Below are positions 45,263-54,968 of a stretch of DNA of 64,000 nt, piece by piece (positions within the stretch are counted from its first letter, which is position 1; every line of letters begins with the position of its first letter). The notes under the pieces were generated by a model. That model was not told where the DNA came from. It saw only the letters and a program-made list of their open reading frames with translations, and searched no databases. The DNA lies in assembly GCA_008802785.1 (NCBI GenBank), contig VUYT01000005.1, forward strand, positions 248,001-312,000, given 5' to 3'. The position numbers were made by a program, and so were the translations under genes. The DNA comes from Symmetrospora coprosmae. Its lineage: Eukaryota; Basidiomycota; Cystobasidiomycetes; Symmetrosporaceae.

Positions 45263-46912
45263 TCACTCCCGCATAGCCTGGGCGGCCTCTGTGACGACCT
45301 CCTTGGTATCCTTCTCGTTGCCCTCGCCCCGCGCAAGCTCCTCGACGACAGTCTCCCCATCCTCCTCTACGACTTTCTCGAGGCGCAACGGCCAGATCTC
45401 GAGGATGGTGCGCATCTCGTCCGCATGCTTGGGAAGCGGGCTGCGCACCTGGACGACCTTTGGCCCGCCCGTGACGCGGAGGACGGGTTCGCGGCCCGCA
45501 TACCAGCCCCGGTCAACGAGCTTACACTCGAGCAGTGCGGTCCTCAAGGCCTGCCACCGCTTCCTCTTCCACCCTTTCGGGCCGGAGCCTTCCGTGTCAA
45601 AGAGCACAGCGAGGCTCGTCGCGTGCTCGGGCGCGTCCGGCGCTGGGACAACGTCCGAAATGTCGTGGACGCTTGAGGGCGTCTCGGCAAATTCGATGAC
45701 CTTTGGCTCGCCGCCTTTCTTCTTGAGCTCGTCCAGGTAGCCCTGCACCCCGCCCTTGGACCGGAGACTGTCCATGACGGTCCCTGCAAACTTTTGCGCT
45801 TCGAAGGCCTGCGTCTTGGCTGCGGTGATGGCTTTCGCCTTGTACTTGCCGGCAAAGGGCAGGCGGGAGGCGAGGCCCAGCGCGCTGGCTGCGGAGCTGA
45901 AGGCGGCAGAAACGCCCTGGACCGCGACAGTCACGAGGGCAGAGATGGAGGTCGTCCCGGCAATGATGGCGGCAACAGGAATGGCTGCGAGGGAGATGGC
46001 TGCAGCTGATGGGCCAGCAACCAGCAGCTGCGGAACCGGAGGCACAGTTAGCGGATGCCTGAGCAGAGGAAACGGGAATGGGGACGCACGATCGGCCAAG
46101 CCACGCTCCACCGGGAGTACTCGCTTGCGGGACCAGTGTGGACGCGCACTTCGATTGTGAACCAGACCTTGCCTGTCTGGCGGCTGAAGACTGTTTAGAA
46201 GCCGGTCAGCAGCGGCTCGAGCTCAAAGTGCAGGAAAGAGCAGTCAGAGCAGAACGCTCACCATCTCCAGGCTTGACAGTGTCATAGTACAGCGGTCCGA
46301 CATGGTTCAAGCTGATGTTGAGCGGGACAGCCGACGCGTTCTCTGCGGGTTCAGGCAGTGTGTCAGTTGCTGACGTCAGGACCGCGCTGCTGGATGAGCC
46401 TTGGGGTTCTCACCAATCTCGAATTGGCCGAGCGGAAGCGCCTGCTTGAGCTTGTTGCTGTACTTTGTTATACCGCTCGCTGTCGACGACTTCCTGGACA
46501 AGCTCGCAGACGGTGCAGCGAGCTCTGGGGTGGCGCGACCTGACGTGCTGGTGCCGGGCGTCTTCTCGCCGGCTTGCAGGCGGTGCAAGGCTGCCTCGGC
46601 TTCGGAGGACGCGCTCGCGCCGGATGCGGGAGCAGGTGCGGTGGCCGACACGTTGCTGTAGGATGGTGGGTAGGCTGTTGCTGCTGGAAGAGGCGCGGCG
46701 GCATGTCCTGACGGGGCGTCAAGCGGGACCTGCCCTGGCACGGCAGACGATGGAAGCGCGGCGTTCGAGGGGACCGACGCGGGAGCTATAGCCTCTGTTA
46801 TGCTCTGTGCCTCCTTCTCCTTGCCCTTGTGCAGGCTGGGCGGCAGGTAGGACGCTATCGCGTCTTTGAGGGTCATCTTGCCTGCAGGTGCAAGTGGCGG
46901 ACCAGCTGTCAC
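45263..46912 (-). CDS. Unknown protein with central hydrophobic segments, 4 exons
   Basis: Not recognised. The start at 46912 opens a low-complexity N-terminus (SYLPPSLHKGKEKEAQS, then Pro/Ala/Ser). Introns after FEIG, PGD and AWPI join an ordered region: NASAVPLNISLNHVGPLYYD, TVKPGDVFSRQTGKVWFTIE, VRVHTGPASEYSRWSVAWPI. Next come hydrophobic stretches LLVAGPSAAAISLAAIPVAA and IIAGTTSISALVTVAVQGVS that could be two membrane helices. The C-terminus is soluble: TSLAVLFDTEGSGPKGWKRK, RWQALRTALLECKLVDRGWY, LRVTGGPKVVQVRSPLPKHA. About 505 residues. The middle resembles a small beta domain. Location and role unknown. Confidence 0.65.
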
Positions 46913-47261
46913 GACGGGCCTGCAATGAGGGAGCTGCTGGCAAGCGTTGAGGATATAGAGCTGTCGATTTGAAGGCTCTGGAGACTTCTGCTCCTTCTGC
47001 TGCTGTGGTCGTTGCTATACGAGAGACGCAGTCGAGCAGGAAGAGATGTCACGAGCGTCCCCTCCGCAACTTAGGGCCTGCGGCCTGGTGGAGCTACCTA
47101 CGTCCAGCGAGGCAATCGAGAGTCGAGCAGCTCTTTCTCCCACCTTGCTCCCACACACACACGCGCAGCTCCATCACTTGCTCAACAAGTCGCGCACGCA
47201 CAGCTCATCAGGCCGGCTCATTCGCATATCCGCCCCCGCCTGTCCAGCCCGACCCAGCAGG
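46913..47261. promoter_or_regulatory. Divergent promoter region
   Basis: 349 bases between the start of the unknown gene (46912, -) and the Mrp10-type gene (47262, +). No clear element seen. Confidence 0.4.
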
Positions 47262-47585
47262 ATGCCCACCCGCCTGCCAGCCCTCAAAGTCCGACCTCGC
47301 GCCCTGGCACAGGCCTCGCCGTGCGCCGCCGAGCTCACGGCAATGCTGCAGTGCTGGGCACAGACGAGCGCGGCGAGCGGGTCTGAAGCGTGCGCTGCCT
47401 CTGCGCGCGCTCTCGAGCAGTGCATGGCCCAGAGCGCTGGCCGGAGAGGAAAGATCAGGAAGCCCACAATCAACTACCGTGCGTGCTGCTGCGCTACAAA
47501 CCGCCAGCAGGCAACGACGTCCAAGAGGCTGATGTAATTCTTTCACCATCGCGCAGACCTCGCTCGCCTCGGCAAGAATCTATAG
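47262..47585 (+). CDS. MRP10: Mitochondrial small ribosomal subunit protein mS37 (Mrp10/CHCHD1 type), 2 exons
   Basis: Exons 47262-47478 and 47557-47585 give 81 residues. The twin CX9C motif is exact: CAAELTAMLQC and CAASARALEQC, each with nine residues between cysteines, so import probably depends on Mia40. The C-terminus KIRKPTINYHLARLGKNL restores, after splicing, the Mrp10 signature 'STINYHLxRL'. The N-terminus is Arg/Lys-rich (MPTRLPALKVRPRALAQ), as in yeast Mrp10. An upstream in-frame start is possible, but 47262 gives the family length. Confidence 0.9.
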
Positions 47586-48191
47586 ACTCCGCGTCGCTTG
47601 CCGGGCCAAATTTCCGGAAGCCAGCGCGGCCATCTGGAGAACCCATCGCAAAGCGCGCTGCAGTATGAGCATCCGCCTGTTGTTGTACGGAACATTCAAG
47701 CTAGTAAGTTTGGCAGGCGCATGCAACAGAGATGCTGTTGCTTCGGCTGACACGCCTTCAAACAATCTCCAGGAGCACCTTTTGAAGAGCATCCCCATGT
47801 ATCGCAGACAATTCTGAGCAAGCATTGCACTAGACTGCTGACGAACTCGGCCATGCCCATCATGTCTCTATCTGCACTGACCGACTGACGCGCTTTCCCG
47901 ATCCTTCTAAGACAGGTACTGATCCTCCCGGCTTCCGCACGACTGCCCGAGTACACACCCTCACCTGGATTCGTGAGACCCGCGGCCTCTCGCGTCGGTC
48001 GGCAGAATGGGCGACTGGTCAGCTTCTTTCGATGCAAGGCAATGGACGCAAGCTAAGCCAACTCGCCTGACGCCTTGCCGCCCGGTCTGGCCAGCCTACT
48101 CAACGCCAGTCCCGCAGCCTGCCGCCGAGGTCAGCGAGCCTGCCGCCTGTCCCAGAAGGAGGAAGGGTGAGGCTGCACGGCGGCGGGACTG
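47586..48191. other. Gene-poor region, nothing recognised
   Basis: 606 bases downstream of the Mrp10-type gene. No coding frame or RNA feature I can support. Confidence 0.4.
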
Positions 48192-48703
48192 TCATTTCCA
48201 CTCGAGCTCCGACAGACGCATCTTGCGGATGAGAGCCGCGGCGGCGTCTCCATCGAGCGGGGTAGGGGCGAAAGGCTCTTCGGATTGAGCGGACCCTCAT
48301 TCTGACGCTGCGAAAGAGCGCGTAGATGCGGACGTCAGACGCGGGGCATGAGAGATGAGACCTCTGCACGAGCACACATCACCGAATCGAAATGGTGGAA
48401 GATGAGAGGCATCGCCGGCACTGCAAGATCCTTGCCATGGAGAGTCCCGCGATGGAGCATGGCCACAGCAGCCTGCTGAAGGACAGATGCCGAAGATGCT
48501 GAATCGATCAACGATGTGCGGCGAATGCGCGCCACGATCTCGCAATCAATCTCGCCCTCTGTGAAAGGCGTCCCTCTCAGCTGCTCTTGCGTGCGGAGCG
48601 CCAGGACGGCCCTATAGTGGACGTCCGCTCGAGAGACAGACGAGAGAGACAGCCTGCAGGCCTGCTTCACGATTGAAACAGTGCTGCTACTATCTTCTGT
48701 CAT
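48192..48703 (-). CDS. Possible small gene of unknown function (tentative)
   Basis: From the ATG at 48703 an open frame reads MTEDSSSTVSIVKQACRLSL, then SRADVHYRAVLALRTQEQLR, FTEGEIDCEIVARIRRTSLI and VLQQAAVAMLHRGTLHGKDL, composition that looks coding and helical. About 150 bases on, another frame ends FAPTPLDGDAAAALIRKMRL SELEWK at 48192, which also looks like a real C-terminus. I could not find a clean splice pair joining the two, so the model is incomplete. No family recognised. Confidence 0.3.
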
Positions 48704-50652
48704 ATGGTTTCTGCTGGCCAACTGAGCTGGGGCGCCTGCCGCAATCGTCACGGCGCATGTACCTACAGACTGGCTGGAGGGGCATGGTATGTTCGCACAT
48801 TTCTGTCGAAGGTGCTGACCCAGTCGAAGGTAGCATACCGCCCGGCAGCGATGTGGGCAAGGTGGTAGGCGGCGGTCTGAGGGGCATCGGGTCCCATGGC
48901 AGAGACGGGGACGAGGAGGGGAAGGAAAGAAGAGAGAGATGTTCAAGCTCTGCTGCGGCTGATGTAGCGGTGTGGAACTCCACCGGGGTGGGAGATGTAG
49001 CGTCATCGAGACTAGCGCGTCAGCAAGCGAGCTGACCGCCAAGCGAGCATCAAACTGTCATCAGGTGAATGTGCAGGCACGTCAGTCTGGGGTTAGGCGG
49101 GTCGGCTGACCTTGCTAGAAGTAGCTTGTGCAGGCACGCTCGCGAGCTTGCGGACGAGCTTGCGATCATTAGCATACGGCCACCTGCTTCAGACTGAGCG
49201 TGACCTTCGTTGACACTGCCCTGCATACAAGCAGCCTGCGAAACAGCAAGTTCAGGGTTGCCGAGGTGGACGTAGGGATCAGCAGGACTGTTGCCGGCAA
49301 GCTGGTTCCGGGGGAGGAGGTCGAAGCGAGTGTCCGGAAGTCCGGAAGGGAGCACATAGTGGCGTTTGGCCTGGTCAGCATGACGACAATGGTGTCTGGG
49401 GCTGCGCGCATGGAGCCCACGACTGGGGTCGTGCAGAGCAGTGGACGGATGGCCGAGCACTGGAAGGATGATTAGGGCGAACGAAAACGTGCAGCGCGTC
49501 AGCAGGCAAACGACCGCCTCCTAAGATGCGGCCAATCGTCCAGGCCCATCCTCTTCCAGCTGCGGCGCGGTCTCTGTGTGACTGCGACGGGCTGAAAGCT
49601 GGGCGGGAGAACAGCAGGAGGTACGGAGAGGGTTGTCTGGACTCAGATTAGGCACAATAGGCTGTTGGGAAGGATCTTGCTGCGGCTGCGGCTGCTGCTG
49701 GTCTAAGGGCTCAACCCGTTGCAGCACAATTAGGCGGGCTTGCCTGGCTGGGCACGGCAGACCTTGGGCGGCCTTTGTCAGTCGCTGTACACATCGGATT
49801 GACACAGACTCGAGAAGGTGCTGTCCATAGTGCTCCAGCGCTGGCCTGAAGCTGTCCGGTCAACAGTCATCTGGAAGCAGTTGCGTCAGGACGAGAGAGT
49901 TGGCTGCGGGGACAGCGGCAGGAGCGACGTGGCCGGAGCAAACGAGATGGAAGGTTGCTGTAAGCCTCCGGACTGGTGACCTGACTGCATGTCCGCTGTG
50001 TGTGCTGTCGTCTCCAGAATTGAGCTCTCGCCGCCTGTATAGTCCGGTGCCTGGAAAGGCTCGTCACGGTGCTGACACGCGCATCGGCTTCAACAACGGC
50101 AGCACCGACAGAGTCAGTGTTGTACGGTCAGCGTATGCCGCTGAAGGGCCACAGCAGGCGTATTATTATATGTCCATCATCTTCTGCACTTCCCGTTCTG
50201 GCATACGAGGAGAGCACAGGTCAGCTGACGAGCTTGAGGAGCTTCTGGAAGCCATCCATCCTTGGAACGCGGCACGCATTCACGTCAACAACGACACGCA
50301 AACACCTGCTGACGTCGACTGCCACACTGCCACAGGTAACCGGTGCAATAGCCGGTAGCGTAGCTGCGCGCACTTGCAGCTGACGCGTCCACCGGTGCCA
50401 TTGGCCTCGCCCCGTCCTTCCCCGCATTCCCATGGCGTCGACGTCGACGTGGCTGGGTGGCGCTCTCCCTAACGTCACGCCCCTGATCGGGATTTCCCTC
50501 CCCCCTCTCCGGGCGGGCCTTGCCCCGTTTCAGCCCGCCGTATAAGAAGGGCCGTCTCCATCCTCGCCTCTCTCCTTCCTCCTCCACCAAACGCATCCAA
50601 ACTCGCACACTCTCACACCCAAACCAACCAAACACAAACCACATCAATCACA
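48704..50652. other. Gene-poor region upstream of the Grg1-type gene
   Basis: 1,949 bases with no supported gene. Plus-strand 49200-49475 and several minus-strand frames are open but show no family pattern. The last 200 bases are the Grg1-type promoter. Confidence 0.4.
50541..50548 (+). promoter_or_regulatory. TATA box of the Grg1-type gene
   Basis: TATAAGAA lies 112 bases before the ATG at 50653 and is followed by a pyrimidine-rich stretch (CTCTCTCCTTCCTCCTCCACC) and a long CA/A-rich leader, the layout of a highly expressed inducible fungal gene. Confidence 0.7.
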
Positions 50653-51269
50653 ATGGAGTCTATCAGCAAGGTTAGCCACATTCATGCTGGGTCAGACCTG
50701 CCCCGCCGGCCGCTGGTCGGGTCTCCACCTATCAACGCCCGGAGTGGACGGGCCGTCCTGATGAGCTCCTTGGCCTGTAGAAACTGACGCATGCCCATCG
50801 CCCTTGCACACACACACACAGACCGTTGAGAACGCCGCAACCTACGTCTCGGAGACGCTCTCCGGAACCTCCGCTGAGGCCAAGAAGGAGGTGGGTTATT
50901 TGTCATCTGCCTCCATCGCCCTCAGCCTGCTGACGCCGCCTGCGCCGTCTCGCTCTTGCTCTTTCCTCGGTGCTGTAGGCCAACAAGGAGCAGGCCAAGG
51001 ACTCTAACGAGTCGGTTGGAAATCGTCTCTCCGCTGCCGTGCGTCACTTGTTACTTTGCGCCTCTCTCGCGCATCCTCAGACCGTCAGGCTGACCTGGCC
51101 TTGTCTTCATCGCCTCACAGGGATCCGCCATCTCCAACAAGGCCGACGAGACCTCGTCCGACGCCAAGAAGGAGAATGGTAAGCATCTGGTGTCCTTCTT
51201 GCCCGTTGACACTGCGTGACGTGGCTGACCCTATTCCTTTCCCGGTTTCCAGCCAAGCAGAACCTCTAA
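50653..51269 (+). CDS. Grg1/CCG-1 family glucose-repressible, stress-responsive small protein, 5 exons
   Basis: Exons 50653-50670, 50822-50890, 50979-51038, 51121-51178 and 51253-51269 encode 73 residues (Neurospora GRG-1/CCG-1 has 71). MESISKTVENAATYVSETLS, GTSAEAKKEANKEQAKDSNE and SVGNRLSAAGSAISNKADET follow the family pattern 'GASKEANKxVAKDSNxS...A..D...DK.DE'. It is hydrophilic and Ala/Lys/Glu-rich with no Cys, LEA-like. In Neurospora the gene is induced by carbon starvation and the clock; the molecular function is unknown. A TATA box and long pyrimidine leader suggest strong expression. The gene is mostly intron, with an 18-base first exon. Confidence 0.88.
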
Positions 51270-51467
51270 ACGCAACAATTCATACACGTCCTGTTGCGCA
51301 GAAGCCATGTATCTCTCATCGTGACTGCATCTACGTTGTTTCGGCCATTGGTCGTCGCACGCAACCACATCACATTTGACTACCTTGTGCGCTCTAGTTC
51401 CCGTCTCTGCTTACTCGCTTTCAGTGTTCGTCTGAAGTCGCCTGCACTAACCACAATGTTCATGCTA

Positions 51468-52544
51468 CTACAACGCCGCCCCTCTACCAAACACCTCCGA
51501 CAAGAACTGACCAACCCCTCCTTCGTCATTGCTCGGACATTGATGGCTTGCCGCCGCTTTCGCAGCTTGCATACCGTTTCCCATCGCTACCGAGTAGCCT
51601 GCCTTCCTAAACATGGCCACGTCGTTCTCTCCGTCTCCAAAGACCATGGCATTCACCGTCTTGAGGCCCAAGCTGTCGCAGATGTACTGCAGAGCTGTCC
51701 CCTTGTCTGTATGCGGGTCGTGCAGCTCCAGGATGAAGGGTATCGCACGCGTGAGCCCGAGATCTGGGTAGCTTGTGCGCAGGGACGCCATGAGTGTCTC
51801 GACGTTCTCCGGCTCGGCCACGACCGTGACTTTGATGATGGTCATCTTTCCGCTGGCAATGTCCGCAAGCACGGCTTCTCGTCCAGCGACGTGATCCTCG
51901 ACGTTCTTGTCGTAGCGCCCCGCAATCTCCAGCCAGTCCGGTCCGCCGACTTCGGCATTGACGAGCAGCACGCGCGTTTCGGTAAAGACAAAGGTCGCGC
52001 GGTTGGCGAGGCGCAGCTCCTCGATGAGCGGCAGGATGGTGGAAGGGGGCAGGCTCACGCTCCACTTGACGCGCTCGTCGCCGCCGTAGATGACCCTGCG
52101 TAGGTGGCCACGCGAAGCGCGAGTCAGCGAGGGTCCGCGCGCACGCGACTGCGGTGCAGCTGGGGGATAACGCACGAGCCATGCGCGTGAGACGCGGGGA
52201 AGCCATCGAGATGCAGCTGGCGCCGGAGATGCTCGCAGCTGTTGAACTGCTTCCCAGAGCTGATAATGATGGGTAGCTCGGGCCGTATCTACGGGCCCAG
52301 AAGGGCGGTTGTTCAGCTCGGGACTTGTTTCGGCAGTGAAGTGCAAGCAGACCCACCCGGCGGATGTGATGGATGGCTGCAACTGTGCGCTCGTGTATAA
52401 CATGCTGCGACGTTAGGAGGGTTCCATCGACATCTTGCAGAGATGGGCGACGCGTTTCAGCTTGAAGCCACCATCCGGCGAATGTCGTGAAGCCTCACCG
52501 CAAGCTATCAGGTGGACGTCACCGGCAAGGGGTAGCAGGGCCAT
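51468..52544 (-). CDS. Cof-type HAD-superfamily phosphatase, 4 exons
   Basis: Cytosolic Mg-dependent phosphohydrolase, probably acting on sugar or nucleotide phosphates. Exon 1 (52544-52499) encodes MALLPLAGDVHLIAC and joins at an AAG acceptor (exon 2 from 52433) to DVDGTLLTSQHVIHERTVAA, motif I with both Asp. Next is IRPELPIIISSGKQF with motif II Ser/Gly, then after a third intron HGSVIYGGDERVKWSVSLPP and the cap domain. The core returns with motif III Lys in HTDKGTALQYICDSLG and motif IV VFGDGENDVAMFRKAGYSVA MGNGM. Every catalytic motif is present. About 286 residues, normal for IIB HADs. Convergent with the Grg1-type gene, 198 bases between stops. Confidence 0.88.
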
Positions 52545-52969
52545 GCCGGGCTTTGGGAGATGAGTCTTGCGGATCAGCTACTGTCGTGATAGTCAGTCGG
52601 AGAAAGGGTCACGGAGCTTCAGATCGGTCGCGTCAACGGGGCTCCTCGCCAGCATGAGACAGAGGTAGCAGAGTCAGTAGGGCGTGCGTACGCTTACGAG
52701 CACCACCTGAAACTATAGAGTGCATCAAGTAAGCTCTGCGACTGTCCCGGCTGAACCGGTAGTAAGCCTGACGAGGCGGAGCAGACCCTTGACGTCAGAT
52801 CACCTCGGCTTGGACAGTCAGTAATGAACACGCGGAGTGAAGCAAACAGACGGAAGCAAGGAATGGCATATCATGTGTATCTGTATTGCCTTGGATATTC
52901 ATCCGCGTCTAGAGCTACATACGAGCCTCTGCACATCTCGGCTGGGAGCACTGCTTCGTTGCCTAGTTT
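52545..52969. promoter_or_regulatory. Promoter region of the HAD phosphatase gene
   Basis: 425 bases between the HAD start (52544, -) and the stop of the next minus-strand gene (52970). No coding potential or strong element recognised. Confidence 0.35.
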
Positions 52970-54128
52970 TACTTCGATCCGAGCGTGGTCGAGTCCTCCC
53001 CTAGACGCTTGCTTGCCAGTCCCTTGGAGTCGTCCGGGTTGAGGTGGCTCTTGTCGCCGGAGAGGCTCGAGTCGCCCGCGACAGGGTTGCGGAGCGGGTC
53101 CTGCCTGACCTTGTCGTCGGCGACGGCCTGCTCGCTCTCGTGCTTCTGTCCGCCATGGAAGACATTCTTGACCTTGTCGATGATGCCGCCCTGGTCTGTG
53201 AATGCGTGATGACGATGTCAGAAGGGGCTCGCTCGCAATTAGGAGGGCGAGAGGGGCAAACGTACTCTCGTGGTAGTGCGGGCCGAGTCCTGCCTTGCCG
53301 GCGTGCCTCTGCTCGGGCTGCGCAAGGAGACGAGGATTGCTATTAGTGTCAAGCTGAGATGGCTGCGGGCGCTGGAAGTCCACGCACGTATTCGCTTCCT
53401 GGCGCGTCGCCGAGACGGCCCTCGGCTGCGGGGTCCGAGCCCGACTGGGCCACAGGCGGGCCCGTCTTGCCGTCGTTTGTGCCACCAACGTTTGCCTTCC
53501 CCGGCTTGGGTGCGGCATCTCCGACGCCCGGGATGGAGTTGAGCTGGTGCTGGTGGACGCGCGAGTCCGTGCCGAGGCCGGGCGCGCGGTTCGAGGTGTC
53601 CTGCTGGGTCTTGGAGGTCTCGTACTGGACGTCGCGGTCTGGCAGAGTCCAGGCATTGATCGGAAGCGCGTTACAGCGTGACAGTATTAGTGTCAAGTTC
53701 CGGAGAGAAGAGGGGAAGAAGTGCAGGCGGGGAGACGCACCTCGGCCAAGGCCGGAGCCGACGCCTGCGCCTGCGCCAGTCAGACCAGCGCCGGTACCGT
53801 GAGAGTGGTGGTCGCCGGCCGTCTTGCTGTAACCTCCAGTCTCGTCAACGCGGGATCCGCTGCCTGTGAGGCCGTGCGATCCGCCGCTCGCCAGGCCAGA
53901 GCCAGACCCGGTCAAGCCGGAACCGACGCCAGAGTGCGAGGTCGAGGTAGTAGTGGAGGACGTGCCGTGGCTTCCCTGCTCATGACCGGTGCGCTCTGCG
54001 AGCTGGACGACAGACTCGACCTGAGACTTGTTCAGGTTGTGCGCCGGAGCCTGGAAGTTGGAGGGCAGAGGATTGTAGTCATTGGGGATGTGCGGGTTGT
54101 TGGTGGTGGAGCTGGTGTCGTGCGACAT
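52970..54128 (-). CDS. Hydrophilic Gly/Ser/His-rich LEA-like protein of unknown function, several exons
   Basis: The start at 54128 gives MSHDTSSTTNNPHIPNDYNP, then LPSNFQAPAHNLNKSQVESV VQLAERTGHEQ, then a low-complexity region of repeated G-S-G-L-T/A-G-x-G units (about 53940-53750). After splicing follow DRDVQYETSKTQQDTSNRAP, NSIPGVGDAAPKPGKANVGG, RLGDAPGSEYV, PEQRHAGKAGLGPHYHE and a C-terminus with NVFHGGQKHESEQAVADDKV, SSLSGDKSHLNPDDSKGLAS. No Cys, no membrane segment, strongly hydrophilic, so it should be intrinsically disordered. Composition and the neighbouring Grg1-type gene suggest a desiccation or stress protein; that is inference. A TATATATTC element lies about 180 bases upstream on its strand. 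Confidence 0.65.
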
Positions 54129-54968
54129 GGTGGTGATGGGTGTATATGCGCTGAGTTGTATATTGTCTCGCTGAGATGAGGAGAGGAGGAGAGAGGGGAC
54201 TGCGACAGGGTTCGCAGAGGCGGGGAAGCTTCTCGCGCAGAATGACGACATCTCTGTCGCTTTCAGGGCAAGGATGACGTGCCAGCAAGTAAAGGACAGA
54301 CCGAGCATGAATATATAGTACAGAGTCCACTGTTTGCAGACTGTTACAGCTGTCTATGCTCGCCCTCGCCGTCTCCTCGCCTGCCTGACGACCCAGCTGC
54401 ATTGCACCTGGCCTGCCCAGGCAGAGCCGTCCTGCAGATCCGCAGCGGAGGCCAGGGAGCAGCGAGCCTCGAGCTTCTTCCCTCTCTGTCCATTTTCCGG
54501 ACGAGACCATCAGAGAAAGTAGTATTGCACCGAATGGCGCAGCAATGAATGACTCTCAAACTCAGCTTCTCCGCTCTGACAGTCTCGCAAGAATGTCCGT
54601 GCCTGGCCTCGACAAGCGGGGGGCAGGAGGTCCGTGCATTCGGCTGAGCGGACCTCCGCTTTCGCGAAGAGAGGAGGTCTGACCGCGTGCCGAGCAGGCC
54701 TCTGCTGATGAAGACCATGACGGAGCACGACTCACATTGACATATTCTACAAACCTTTCCCCTTTGAGGGTCTGCTGCAGTTCGCCAAACGCGGGTGATG
54801 CTGGACTGCTCCAGCTGCAGGTGACCTCTCGGCGCGCTTCAGGGACAAAAGACGACGACGGCGACGGCGACAGGAGGGAACAACACTGCAGGAAGAGCCT
54901 GGCGGACGAGCCGGTGCACAGAGACGAAGGAGCACAGAGCAGCTAGTGGGGAGGAGAGGGAAGGCGCA
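54129..54968. promoter_or_regulatory. Divergent promoter region
   Basis: 840 bases between the LEA-like gene (-) and the DUF1765 gene (+). A TATA-like element (plus strand GAATATATAG near 54308-54317) is placed for the minus-strand gene. No gene seen. Confidence 0.5.

Noticed and set aside
49200-49475. Plus-strand open frame of 91 codons in the gene-poor region
   Set aside because: Composition is plausible, but there is no family pattern, no splice context and no promoter signal, so it is not supported as a gene.
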